From Hyphomicrobiales bacterium (GTDB lineage Bacteria; Pseudomonadota; Alphaproteobacteria; Rhizobiales; Aestuariivirgaceae), in NCBI GenBank assembly GCA_013002595.1, contig JABDJG010000009.1, forward strand, positions 1 through 5,441: DNA of 5,441 bases, read 5' to 3'. Shown here one piece after another: positions 1-5,441 of the stretch; the stretch's first letter is position 1; each line of letters begins with the position of its first letter. A program made the translations under genes and the position numbers. The notes beneath the pieces are model-generated. The model ran no database searches. It saw only the letters and a list, made by a program, of their open reading frames with translations, and was not told where the DNA came from.

Positions 1-1126
1 CATCCACACCAGGTGCCGCGATTGTTACATAGTCGCCCCGATTGGCACGCTTGTACAACCGGTCCTTGGCATCTGTTGCTGTCACAGCTATCACCTGCGG
101 ATAGGCGGCAGGATAGGCAGGTGGTGCCTTGGACCCCAGATTTCCCGCAGCGGCGACAGAAATCACCCCGGCCTTGTGGGCCGCATTCAGCACTTCGTCG
201 AATGCCGGATCGCGGGCGCCGGTGAAGCTCATGTTGATGATTTGGGCCTGCTTGGAGACAGCCCAGTCGACACCGCGGATGATATCGTAGGATTCGGCTA
301 TGGAAGGGCCGCGCTTTTTGTCCTTGGCAAAGACGATCGACGACAGGATTTGCGTGCCCGGCGCGACGCTGATCATGCCTTTGCGCGCGCCGATAATACT
401 GGCAATCCCGGTGCCGTGGCTGAAGTCCTTGAAGCCGCGCTTGCCGATCGCATTGAACTGTTCGATGACCGAATTGGCCAATGCGGGATGCTTCGTCCTG
501 ACCCCGCTGTCGATGACGGCTATGATGGTGCCCTGTCCGCGGGCCGTCTCGTGCGCCTTGGGAATCTCAAGCTTTGCCACCGCATATTGCACAATTGTGC
601 TGGCAGCCATCTGATACAGGTAATTGGGCTGGGCGGATATCACACGCGGGTCATTTGCCAGCTCCAGCGCCCGCAGGGCGGACATTCTGCGCCGCATGGC
701 AAACTTCACCAACCGGCTGTCGATCAATTGAATGTCTGCATCGGCGAGCCTTCGCAGACCGAAATCGGCTGCAACCTGATCGATCGTTTCATCCGGCGTA
801 CCGGTTACGAACAGTCCAAGGATATGATTGGAGCGGTATTTCGCGATGGCCCTCGTTGTGACGGGGGTCTTGCGTTTGGCAACGGCTTTCTTTTTCTTCC
901 GCTTCTTTTTCGTCGCCTTCTTTTTCGTCGCTTTTTTCTTTTTGCTCAGCTTGTTGAGATCGATGGTGATGCTCACACCGCCGCCAAAACCGCCGCTTTT
1001 CTTTTTGTTCGGATTGGCGGATGCCGGTGCGCCGGCCAGAATGGATGCAGCAAAACACACGGCCATGATGCCGGCGAGAAACTGCAAATGACGGCATGAG
1101 AATGCGGACTTTGGTAATATCGTCAT
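1..1126 (-). CDS. Subtilisin-like S8 family serine protease, exported, 3' end outside the window
   Basis: The minus strand is open from an ATG at 1126 to the window edge (375 residues). Residues 1-37 look like a signal peptide: a basic n-region (K6, R12), a hydrophobic core, and APASA before the likely cut. Residues 41-86 are an extremely lysine-rich linker. Residues about 97-170, ending in AQPNYLY, resemble an I9-type inhibitor/propeptide. The catalytic domain follows, with VIDSGV (Asp206), SHGTG (His237) and AAAGN (oxyanion Asn329). The Asp-His (31) and His-Asn (92) spacings match subtilisin, so Ser should fall near residue 395, about 60 bases past the edge. Role: presumably secreted or periplasmic proteolysis; substrate unknown. 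The start is supported by GGAG (1135-1138) 8 bases upstream; the next Met (residue 21) would lose the basic n-region. It has its own promoter at 1200-1228. Family assignment is confident; activity is unproven because Ser is not visible. Confidence 0.93.
   Translation of the reverse strand, partial: MTILPKSAFSCRHLQFLAGIMAVCFAASILAGAPASANPNKKKSGGFGGGVSITIDLNKLSKKKKATKKKATKKKRKKKKAVAKRKTPVTTRAIAKYRSNHILGLFVTGTPDETIDQVAADFGLRRLADADIQLIDSRLVKFAMRRRMSALRALELANDPRVISAQPNYLYQMAASTIVQYAVAKLEIPKAHETARGQGTIIAVIDSGVRTKHPALANSVIEQFNAIGKRGFKDFSHGTGIASIIGARKGMISVAPGTQILSSIVFAKDKKRGPSIAESYDIIRGVDWAVSKQAQIINMSFTGARDPAFDEVLNAAHKAGVISVAAAGNLGSKAPPAYPAAYPQVIAVTATDAKDRLYKRANRGDYVTIAAPGVD
902..931 (-). repeat. Perfect 15-bp tandem duplication in the lysine-rich linker of the protease
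   Basis: Two identical 15-base units (902-916 and 917-931) lie head to tail and are in frame. On the coding strand each reads GCGACGAAAAAGAAG and encodes ATKKK, giving residues 66-75 of the protease. The surrounding linker (residues 61-86) is almost entirely Lys/Arg/Ala/Thr. Because the unit is a multiple of three, slippage would lengthen or shorten the linker without breaking the reading frame. Confidence 0.9.
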
Positions 1127-1143
1127 CGTATCGGCTCCGTTTT

Positions 1144-1160
1144 GGACATGATTTATGTCC
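1144..1160 (-). promoter_or_regulatory. Inverted repeat (hairpin or operator) in the protease leader
   Basis: GGACAT and ATGTCC form a perfect 6-bp stem around a 5-base loop. In the minus-strand transcript it lies between the predicted start of transcription (near 1193) and the ribosome binding site at 1135-1138, ending 5 bases before that site. It could be an mRNA hairpin affecting ribosome access or a small operator. Six base pairs is short, so chance is possible. Confidence 0.4.
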
Positions 1161-1199
1161 GAATATTCCGCCGGGCCCTCGGTCGACATACTGACATTG

Positions 1200-1228
1200 A
1201 CTATAGCCCGAGCGCGGCCTGGTATCAA
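1200..1228 (-). promoter_or_regulatory. Sigma70-type promoter of the S8 protease gene
   Basis: On the minus strand, TTGATA (1228-1223; 5 of 6 to TTGACA) is followed by exactly 17 bases and TATAGT (1205-1200; 5 of 6 to TATAAT). Transcription would start near 1193, giving a leader of about 67 bases before the ATG at 1126. Orientation, spacing and distance all fit the protease gene, so it is probably transcribed separately from the gene ending at 1478. Found by eye, not by experiment. Confidence 0.65.
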
Positions 1229-1477
1229 ATCATCCGGAAATCAATGCAGAATTGACGAGTTCAGTTCGATGTCCTGTTTGTCGCCAGGTCTTGCCACAGA
1301 TTTCCAACATCTCTCTTTGCGTTAGTCGTTACGGGCGCGCAAAAGGTTCAGAGTGTATTTTCAGTCGGGCGGCCTTTGGCCGATCGCGCACGGATGGTTC
1401 AACAGCAGCACTTGCTGCGGTGTCGTTTTCGTGCGGTCGCATCAATCCGGATAACCGATATCGGCGGGCAAACCGCT
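1229..1477. other. Intergenic stretch without a callable gene
   Basis: Together with the protease leader this makes a 351-base gap between the two minus-strand genes. I find no convincing terminator for the upstream gene: the short hairpins here, such as GCAGC-ACTT-GCTGC at 1404-1417, lack a following T run. Only tiny minus-strand frames exist (37 codons, 1442-1329; 26 codons, 1310-1230), and neither looks like a recognisable protein. A 17-base block at 1358-1374 repeats a segment inside the neighbouring gene. Confidence 0.6.
1358..1374. repeat. 17-base exact direct repeat, copy 1 (intergenic)
   Basis: TTTTCAGTCGGGCGGCC occurs here and again at 2188-2204 within the exported-protein gene, in the same orientation. 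In the gene, the minus strand of this block encodes AARLK (residues 80-84) plus the first bases of the next codon. Similarity outside the block is weak. It may be a remnant of a small duplication or a short shared motif. Confidence 0.6.
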
Positions 1478-2440
1478 TTAGTGTGCGCCCAGCTTTACGT
1501 GGCGCAAGTCGCCGGCCTTGACCGAGAAGGTCCTGGTCATCGAGGTACCATCGACAATCGCGGTGACTTCATAGCGGCCCGGCGCGAGCACCATCGAAGC
1601 ATCGCGGGTCGTGTGGCTGCGCGACCAAGATGACTGCAGGCTGCGGATATCCCAGGCGACAGCGGCGGTCTCGTCGGTGCCGACGATAATGCGGATCAGC
1701 CCTGCCTTGTGGGCCACTTCCATGGAACTCAGGATGCCGGGCTTGACCGTCACCTTGGTCTCGGCAACCGTATTGCCGGCGGTGAAACGGCTTTCGACGC
1801 GGTAGATGCCGGCAGCCAGTCTGAGGACATGGCCCTGGCCGGCGTTACCGACGACCCGGCGGCCTTTCAAGGGGCCGGATACGGCATAGACCGAATGCTC
1901 GGCACCGATGCTGGGCGGTAAAACGGTGTTCTTGATGCCGGACATTGCCCGGATGCCGCCGACATTGAGGATCAGCGTAACGCCGATGCGCTGGCCGGGT
2001 TGGATGCGCACCGGGTGAATGACCCTGTGGTAGCCGTAGGCAGCCTCGACAACATAATTGCCCGGCTCGAGCGGTGCATCGAGTGCCGGTTTGTTGTTTT
2101 TGTGAACGACGGTGCTGCCGAGACTTTCACCGATCTCCTGACGCCTGATGGTCCAGCTGATCGGCCGGTTGATCAGGCCGCCGGTCCTTTTCAGTCGGGC
2201 GGCCAGGCCAAGCGCTTCGGTGCCCTGCTCGGTGAGCTCGATGCGCAATTCATGCGGCACACGGGCCGGTTCGATCGATGCGGTGGTGATTGGGTCTGCA
2301 AGATAATTGCTGGCAGCGGCCAGGCCCGGTGCTGCAAAAGGGCCCGCGCAAGCGGCAATTGCCAGTGCCGACATGATAAGGGCCACCGGTTTGCTGCGGT
2401 GGCCCTTTTGCTGTCTAACGGCTATGAGCAAGCCAGTCAT
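1478..2440 (-). CDS. Exported protein of unknown function with three beta-rich repeats
   Basis: The 320-residue product is not assigned to a named family. Residues 1-43 form a signal peptide: a basic n-region (R9, K12, R15, K17), a hydrophobic stretch from 18, and a likely cut after GLAAA. IAAC at 28-31 is a weak lipobox, so a lipoprotein is possible. The mature part shows three divergent units with the signature LxxGxYxV at 124, 208 and 285, each followed 25-27 residues after its first Leu by a turn ending in Gly (IQPG, VKPG, VKAG). This resembles small beta-sandwich modules such as PEGA or carboxypeptidase-regulatory-like domains, so an envelope binding or scaffold role is a guess. The ATG at 2440 is chosen because GGGAGAG lies about 9 bases upstream; the frame stays open back to 2560, but that extension would bury the signal peptide. 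It is divergent from the nitroreductase operon and precedes the S8 protease on the same strand. Confidence 0.82.
   Translation of the reverse strand: MTGLLIAVRQQKGHRSKPVALIMSALAIAACAGPFAAPGLAAASNYLADPITTASIEPARVPHELRIELTEQGTEALGLAARLKRTGGLINRPISWTIRRQEIGESLGSTVVHKNNKPALDAPLEPGNYVVEAAYGYHRVIHPVRIQPGQRIGVTLILNVGGIRAMSGIKNTVLPPSIGAEHSVYAVSGPLKGRRVVGNAGQGHVLRLAAGIYRVESRFTAGNTVAETKVTVKPGILSSMEVAHKAGLIRIIVGTDETAAVAWDIRSLQSSWSRSHTTRDASMVLAPGRYEVTAIVDGTSMTRTFSVKAGDLRHVKLGAH
2188..2204. repeat. 17-base exact direct repeat, copy 2 (inside the exported-protein gene)
   Basis: Identical to 1358-1374 and in the same orientation. Here it is in coding sequence on the minus strand, over residues 79-84 of the exported protein. 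Confidence 0.6.
2378..2407. repeat. Perfect 11-bp inverted repeat within the signal-peptide codons
   Basis: AAGGGCCACCG (2378-2388) and CGGTGGCCCTT (2397-2407) are exact reverse complements separated by 8 bases. On the plus strand the structure runs into TTTT (2406-2409), resembling an intrinsic terminator; on the minus strand it is followed by ATCATG. It lies over codons 11-21 of the exported-protein gene, about 33 bases after its start. It could damp translation or transcription of that gene, or stop antisense transcription. The structure is clear; the function is inferred. Confidence 0.75.
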
Positions 2441-2672
2441 CAAACTACTCTCCCTGAAAACCCAGAGATTTGGGTTCAACCCCCGTCGAACCGATTCTAT
2501 TCCCCCGACCTTGTTTCCGGTCGGCATAGGCATAAAAGCGCCGCGGGTGCCTTGCCGCAATCAAATCCTTAATTAAAGGTTAACGACGGTGCTGTCATTT
2601 GAATCGAATCTCGTCAAAAGTGTCTGTAATGTTGCTCAGAACAGGCAGATATTTGGGAAAGGTCCTGTCGGA
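2441..2672. promoter_or_regulatory. Divergent intergenic region between the exported-protein gene and the nitroreductase operon
   Basis: This 232-base region must carry signals for transcription in both directions, though no hexamer pair with good spacing stands out. It contains two inverted repeats: AACCCA/TGGGTT (2459-2464/2471-2476, loop 6) and CCGACC/GGTCGG (2505-2510/2519-2524, loop 8). It also has the 8-base palindrome TTAATTAA (2569-2576). Both hairpins lie in the leader of the minus-strand gene, the first just ahead of its ribosome binding site. A TAGAAT at 2499-2494 on the minus strand resembles a -10 element but has no good -35 partner. Confidence 0.45.
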
Positions 2673-3287
2673 ATGGTAAGGGTAAATGAGGGCGTGCCGG
2701 ACGAGCAGCTCAATGACACGCGCGATACGCTTCGCCTGCTTGAAACCAGGCGATCTGCTTCCGCCAAGGCGATGCAGGGGCCGGGACCGAGCGGTGAGCA
2801 ACTGGAACAATTGTTGCGGATTGCAGTCCGGGTGCCCGATCACGGCAAGCTGACGCCGTGGCGGTTTATTCTGTTTGAGGGCGACGCCAGGAAACGGGCA
2901 GGCGATGTGCTGGCCGGGCGCTGGCATGAGCTTTATCCCGATCACAGCGAGGCCATGCTTGATGAACAGCGCGGCATGCTGATGCGGGCGCCCACGGTGC
3001 TGTGCGTCGTTTCATCGGCTGCAGAGCATCCAAAGATACCGGTCTGGGAACAGCAGTTGTCGGCCGGCGCGGTGTGCCAGAACATGTTGATTGCGGCAAC
3101 GGCGATGGGGTTGGGTTGCCAGTGGATCACCGGCTGGTATGCGTTCGATGAAAAAGTCCTGGCTGACTTTGGCCTGGCGGCCGGCGAAAAAGTCGCCGGG
3201 TTCATCTATCTTGGCACACCAAAGGACCCGCAGGGTGACCGGCCGCGGCCGGAACCTGAAGATCTTCTCACCCGCTGGCAAGGATAA
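2673..3287 (+). CDS. Nitroreductase-family FMN-dependent oxidoreductase (YdjA-like)
   Basis: The 204-residue product fits the short nitroreductase class. Characteristic segments are RRSASAK (26-32) and PDHGKLTPWRF (55-65), which contact FMN phosphate and ring in relatives, then GLGCQWITGW (146-155) and IYLGTP (178-183). These enzymes are cytoplasmic homodimers that pass electrons from NAD(P)H through FMN to nitroaromatics, quinones or other oxidised compounds; the natural substrate here is unknown. The ATG at 2673 is preferred because it places RRSA about 25 residues from the start, as usual in the family; AAAGG lies 10 bases upstream. An alternative GTG at 2589 with its own AAAGG (2575-2579) would add 28 residues without family character. 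First gene of the plus-strand unit; the next gene begins 7 bases after its stop. Confidence 0.9.
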   Translation: MVRVNEGVPDEQLNDTRDTLRLLETRRSASAKAMQGPGPSGEQLEQLLRIAVRVPDHGKLTPWRFILFEGDARKRAGDVLAGRWHELYPDHSEAMLDEQRGMLMRAPTVLCVVSSAAEHPKIPVWEQQLSAGAVCQNMLIAATAMGLGCQWITGWYAFDEKVLADFGLAAGEKVAGFIYLGTPKDPQGDRPRPEPEDLLTRWQG

Positions 3288-3294
3288 TCAACCT

Positions 3295-4005
3295 GTGCAC
3301 ATAAGAGGTATTCTGTTCGACAAGGACGGGGTCTTTGTTGATTTCGACAAGACATGGGCGCCGGCGCTGAAGGTCGTTGCAGGCGAAATAGCAGGTGGCG
3401 ATGCTGCGCTTGCGGCCCACTATCTGACGATTGCCGGCTATGACCGGGACGCGGACATGTTCATGCCGGGCTCGGTCTGGGCGGCCGGCAACACGATCGA
3501 CCTGGTTGAAGTCTGGCTGCCGGACGGCGATGCGGCGGCGCGCGCCGCGATGGCGCAGCAGGTCGATGGCTACTGTGCGCAATGCGAACCGGTGCCGGTC
3601 TTGCCAATCAAGCGGCTGCAAGAGGTATTTGGCGCGCTTCGGGCTGCCGGTTATCAACTGGCGGTGGCAACCAACGACAGCTCGATATCGGCCCGGCGAA
3701 CGGTCGAGAGGTTCGGTCTCACTGAGCACTTCGATCTGGTCATGGGCTACGACAGTGTCGCCAACCCCAAACCGGCGGCAGACCCGATATTGAAGTTTGC
3801 CGCAGACCACGGGCTCAACGTCGATGAACTGGCCATGGTGGGCGATAATTTGCACGATGCGGAAATGGCGCGGGCTGCGGGTGTCCGCCTGGCGATTGGC
3901 GTGCTAAGCGGCAATGCGACACGCAAGGAACTGACTGGTCAGGTCGACCACATTCTCAATGATATCACCGAAGTCGAGGGCCTTCTGGCCTCGCTACGTC
4001 TGTAA
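3295..4005 (+). CDS. HAD-superfamily hydrolase, phosphoglycolate phosphatase-like
   Basis: The 236-residue product has all four HAD motifs. Motif I is LFDKDGVF, with nucleophile Asp9 and acid/base Asp11. Motif II is Thr126 in AVATNDSS, motif III is Lys159 in NPKPAADP, and motif IV is MVGDNLHDAE with Asp184 and Asp188. The helical segment at about 20-105, between motifs I and II, is a C1-type cap that selects the substrate. Such enzymes are Mg-dependent cytoplasmic phosphatases of small phosphorylated metabolites. The cap gives no clear substrate, so gph is not assigned. The GTG start at 3295 is chosen because it begins just before motif I and just after the upstream stop, with AAGGA (3280-3284) 10 bases ahead. 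The frame is open further upstream, but that would overlap the nitroreductase gene. The next gene starts 10 bases after its stop. Confidence 0.9.
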   Translation: MHIRGILFDKDGVFVDFDKTWAPALKVVAGEIAGGDAALAAHYLTIAGYDRDADMFMPGSVWAAGNTIDLVEVWLPDGDAAARAAMAQQVDGYCAQCEPVPVLPIKRLQEVFGALRAAGYQLAVATNDSSISARRTVERFGLTEHFDLVMGYDSVANPKPAADPILKFAADHGLNVDELAMVGDNLHDAEMARAAGVRLAIGVLSGNATRKELTGQVDHILNDITEVEGLLASLRL

Positions 4006-4015
4006 CGGAGCCGCC

Positions 4016-4627
4016 ATGTTTTACGATGCCATCAAGAACGATCACGGATTTCAATACGATCCCTTCAAGGCGATTGTCGCGCCACGGCCGATCGGCTGGA
4101 TTTCCTCTCAGGCAGCAGACGGGACGGTCAACCTGGCGCCGTACAGTTTCTTCAATGCCTTTGCCCAGGCGCCGCACTATGTGGCCTTCGGCTCGGGCGT
4201 GTCGGTTGCCGACGGCATGAAGGACTCGCTGTCCAATATCGAGGCGACCGGTGAGTTCGTGCTGAACCTGGCCAGCTTCAACTTGCGCGAGGAGATGAAT
4301 GCATCGTCGCGAAATGCGCCGCCGGATGTGAATGAGTTCGACGAAGCCGGTCTGCAAAAGGAAGCCTCGGTCCTGGTCAAGCCGCCACGGGTCGCCGGTG
4401 TTGCTGCTGCCATGGAGTGCCGCCATTTCCAGACCATTCCACTGCCCGGCGATGATGGTTCGGTCGACGACCACATGGTGATCGGCCGGGTGGTCGGCAT
4501 CTACATCAATGATGACTTCATCAATGACGGGCGTGTCGACACGGCTGGGATGCAGCCGATTTCCCGGCTGGGATACAGTGAATATGCCGTCGTCACCGAG
4601 GCGTTTCGCATGCGCCGCCCGGATTAG
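4016..4627 (+). CDS. Flavin reductase-like FMN-binding split-barrel protein
   Basis: The 203-residue product belongs to the flavin reductase-like (DIM6/NTAB) family. The diagnostic part is APRPIGWISSQAADG (22-36), then NLAPYSFFNAFAQAPHY (39-55), the flavin-binding loop and strand of these split-barrel proteins. Members reduce free FMN with NAD(P)H to feed monooxygenases, or act as flavoproteins themselves. At about 200 residues it is of the longer type, not the compact HpaC-like one of about 160. No monooxygenase is in view, so the partner is unknown; the nitroreductase of the same operon is also flavin dependent. The ATG at 4016 has ACGGAG (4006-4011) ideally placed; in-frame codons back to 3959 overlap the HAD gene and are rejected. 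Its stop (4625-4627) overlaps the next gene's ribosome binding site, suggesting translational coupling. Confidence 0.9.
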   Translation: MFYDAIKNDHGFQYDPFKAIVAPRPIGWISSQAADGTVNLAPYSFFNAFAQAPHYVAFGSGVSVADGMKDSLSNIEATGEFVLNLASFNLREEMNASSRNAPPDVNEFDEAGLQKEASVLVKPPRVAGVAAAMECRHFQTIPLPGDDGSVDDHMVIGRVVGIYINDDFINDGRVDTAGMQPISRLGYSEYAVVTEAFRMRRPD

Positions 4628-4632
4628 GGCAG

Positions 4633-5376
4633 GTGTGGGCTCCTGAAACGCTTGTTTTGATCGGGGCCACATTTCTGCTTGCCGGGACCGTAAAGGGCGT
4701 TGTCGGCATGGGATTGCCGACGGTTTCGCTGGCGATCCTGACCGTGACGCTGGGCCTGCGCGATGCCATGGCGCTGATGATCCTGCCGGCGGTGACAACA
4801 AACCTGTGGCAGGGATTCGTCGGGCCGGCGCTCGGTGAAATCGCCAAGCGGTTCTGGCCGATGGCGCTCGCCACTGTCGCCGGCACTTTCGTCGGTCTGA
4901 AGATCGGTGTCGGTGTGTCAACCCAATCGCTGGCGGGGGTCCTGGGCGGCATCCTGCTGATCTATGCCATTACCGGATTGCGCGGACTGTCGATCGTCGT
5001 GGCCAGCGCCAGGGAGCGGTTCCTTACACCCGCCATGGGGCTGGCCGGCGGCATCATGTCCGGGCTGGTCGGCGTCTTCATCATCCCCGGCATCATGTAC
5101 CTTCAGGTTCTCAAAATGCCCAAGGACCTGTTTGTGCAAACCGCCGGTGTGATGCTGAGCGTTGCCACGATCAGCCTGGGAATCGCACTGTCCGGCTTTC
5201 AACTGTATCAGGGCGATCACGGGCTGATTTCTGCAGCTGGCCTGGTGCCGGCCTTTGCCGGCATGTTTCTGGGCCAGACTATCCGGGCGCGGCTCTCGGA
5301 GGACGTTTTTCGCAAGCTTGTGTTTTATGCGCTGGCGATTTTCGGCGTCTACCTGATCGCCGGCACTGTGCTATAG
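4633..5376 (+). CDS. TauE/SafE-family membrane permease (sulfite/organic anion exporter family)
   Basis: The 247-residue product is strongly hydrophobic, with about eight predicted membrane segments and the two-fold internal repeat of the TauE/SafE family. The first half carries AGTVKGVVGMGLPTVSL (17-33) and the second AGGIMSGLVGVFIIPGIMYLQ from residue 138. PKD at 163-165 follows the second motif. The family exports sulfite, sulfoacetate and other small anions across the inner membrane, but many members are uncharacterised, so the substrate is not assigned. The GTG at 4633 is chosen because AGGG (4626-4629) overlaps the previous stop, and because it gives a short N-terminus before membrane segment 1. 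Only 5 bases separate it from the flavin reductase gene, and it is the last gene of the unit seen. It may remove the product or a toxic by-product of the upstream enzymes (inference). Confidence 0.9.
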   Translation: MWAPETLVLIGATFLLAGTVKGVVGMGLPTVSLAILTVTLGLRDAMALMILPAVTTNLWQGFVGPALGEIAKRFWPMALATVAGTFVGLKIGVGVSTQSLAGVLGGILLIYAITGLRGLSIVVASARERFLTPAMGLAGGIMSGLVGVFIIPGIMYLQVLKMPKDLFVQTAGVMLSVATISLGIALSGFQLYQGDHGLISAAGLVPAFAGMFLGQTIRARLSEDVFRKLVFYALAIFGVYLIAGTVL

Positions 5377-5414
5377 GGCCTGTTGAGATTCAGGGTGGGG
5401 CGCTGGCGAGGCCC
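5376..5414 (+). terminator. Possible terminator-like inverted repeat after the permease gene
   Basis: GGGCCT (5376-5381) and AGGCCC (5409-5414) are exact reverse complements and are followed by ATTTTG. The position right at the end of the four-gene unit fits a terminator. However, the loop is 27 bases and the T run only four, so the assignment is weak. Confidence 0.25.
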
Positions 5415-5441
5415 ATTTTGCCTGTGGACGTCACTTTGAGC

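Noticed and set aside
176..1099. Long plus-strand open frame (307 codons) opposite the protease
   Set aside because: It is a shadow of the minus-strand S8 gene, which has catalytic motifs, a signal peptide, a ribosome binding site and a promoter. The plus-strand translation has no recognisable domain.
1370..1382. CGGCC-TTT-GGCCG hairpin as a terminator
   Set aside because: The stem is only 5 bp with no T run on either strand.
1230..1442. Small minus-strand frames of 37 codons (1442-1329) and 26 codons (1310-1230)
   Set aside because: They are short with no recognisable features, and the purine-rich stretches before them are poorly spaced. Not distinguishable from chance.
1252..1521. Plus-strand 89-codon frame in the gap, with a CPVC motif
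   Set aside because: It starts with TTG, has no good ribosome binding site, runs into the exported-protein gene on the opposite strand, and has only a single CxxC.
2441..2560. N-terminal extension of the exported protein to an upstream Met at 2560
   Set aside because: It would put 40 residues in front of a clear signal peptide and ignore the good GGGAGAG site ahead of the ATG at 2440.
3965..4921. Minus-strand open frame of 318 codons across the flavin reductase and permease genes
   Set aside because: The product is Arg/Pro/His-rich with no domain, and the plus-strand frames carry clear family motifs. It is a byproduct of high G+C content.
5377..5441. Possible C-terminal end of a convergent minus-strand gene with stop at 5392-5390
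   Set aside because: Only about 50 bases would be visible, two minus-strand frames are open, and no motif can be recognised.

Overview
The window looks like a G+C-rich alphaproteobacterial chromosome, probably Hyphomicrobiales (Rhizobiales)-like. This rests on codon use rich in G/C at third positions, frequent GTG starts, and the style of the proteins (a YdjA-type nitroreductase with RRSASAK and PDHGKLTPWRF, a HAD enzyme starting with FDKDG, a TauE/SafE permease). The taxonomic placement is an inference from resemblance; no search was run.

Left half (1-2440), minus strand: two genes for exported proteins. At the left edge is the N-terminal 375 residues of a subtilisin-like (S8) serine protease with a signal peptide, an unusual lysine-rich linker and an I9-like propeptide. 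Asp206, His237 and the oxyanion Asn329 are present, but the catalytic Ser should lie just outside the window. It has a convincing sigma70-type promoter (TTGATA-N17-TATAGT) and a small hairpin beside its ribosome binding site. Upstream of it, after a 351-base gap, lies a 320-residue exported protein of unknown function. It appears to be built from three divergent copies of a small beta-rich unit with the signature LxxGxYxV. A perfect 11-bp inverted repeat sits inside its signal-peptide codons.

Centre (2441-2672): a 232-base divergent intergenic region with two hairpins, an AT-rich palindrome and no clear promoter match.

Right half (2673-5376), plus strand: a tight four-gene unit with gaps of 7, 10 and 5 bases. 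The genes encode a nitroreductase-family flavoenzyme, a HAD-superfamily phosphatase-like hydrolase, a flavin reductase-like FMN-binding split-barrel protein and a TauE/SafE-family membrane permease. The spacing strongly suggests co-transcription. The combination (two flavoproteins, a phosphatase and an anion or organosulfur exporter) suggests metabolism or detoxification of a small, possibly sulfur-containing or nitro/quinone-type compound, but the substrate cannot be read from the sequence. The last 65 bases hold no callable gene.

I see no transposase, CRISPR array, rRNA, tRNA or phage signature. The points most worth a second look are the three-repeat exported protein, the hairpin within its signal-peptide codons, the duplicated lysine-rich linker of the protease, and the unassigned flavoenzyme-HAD-permease operon.
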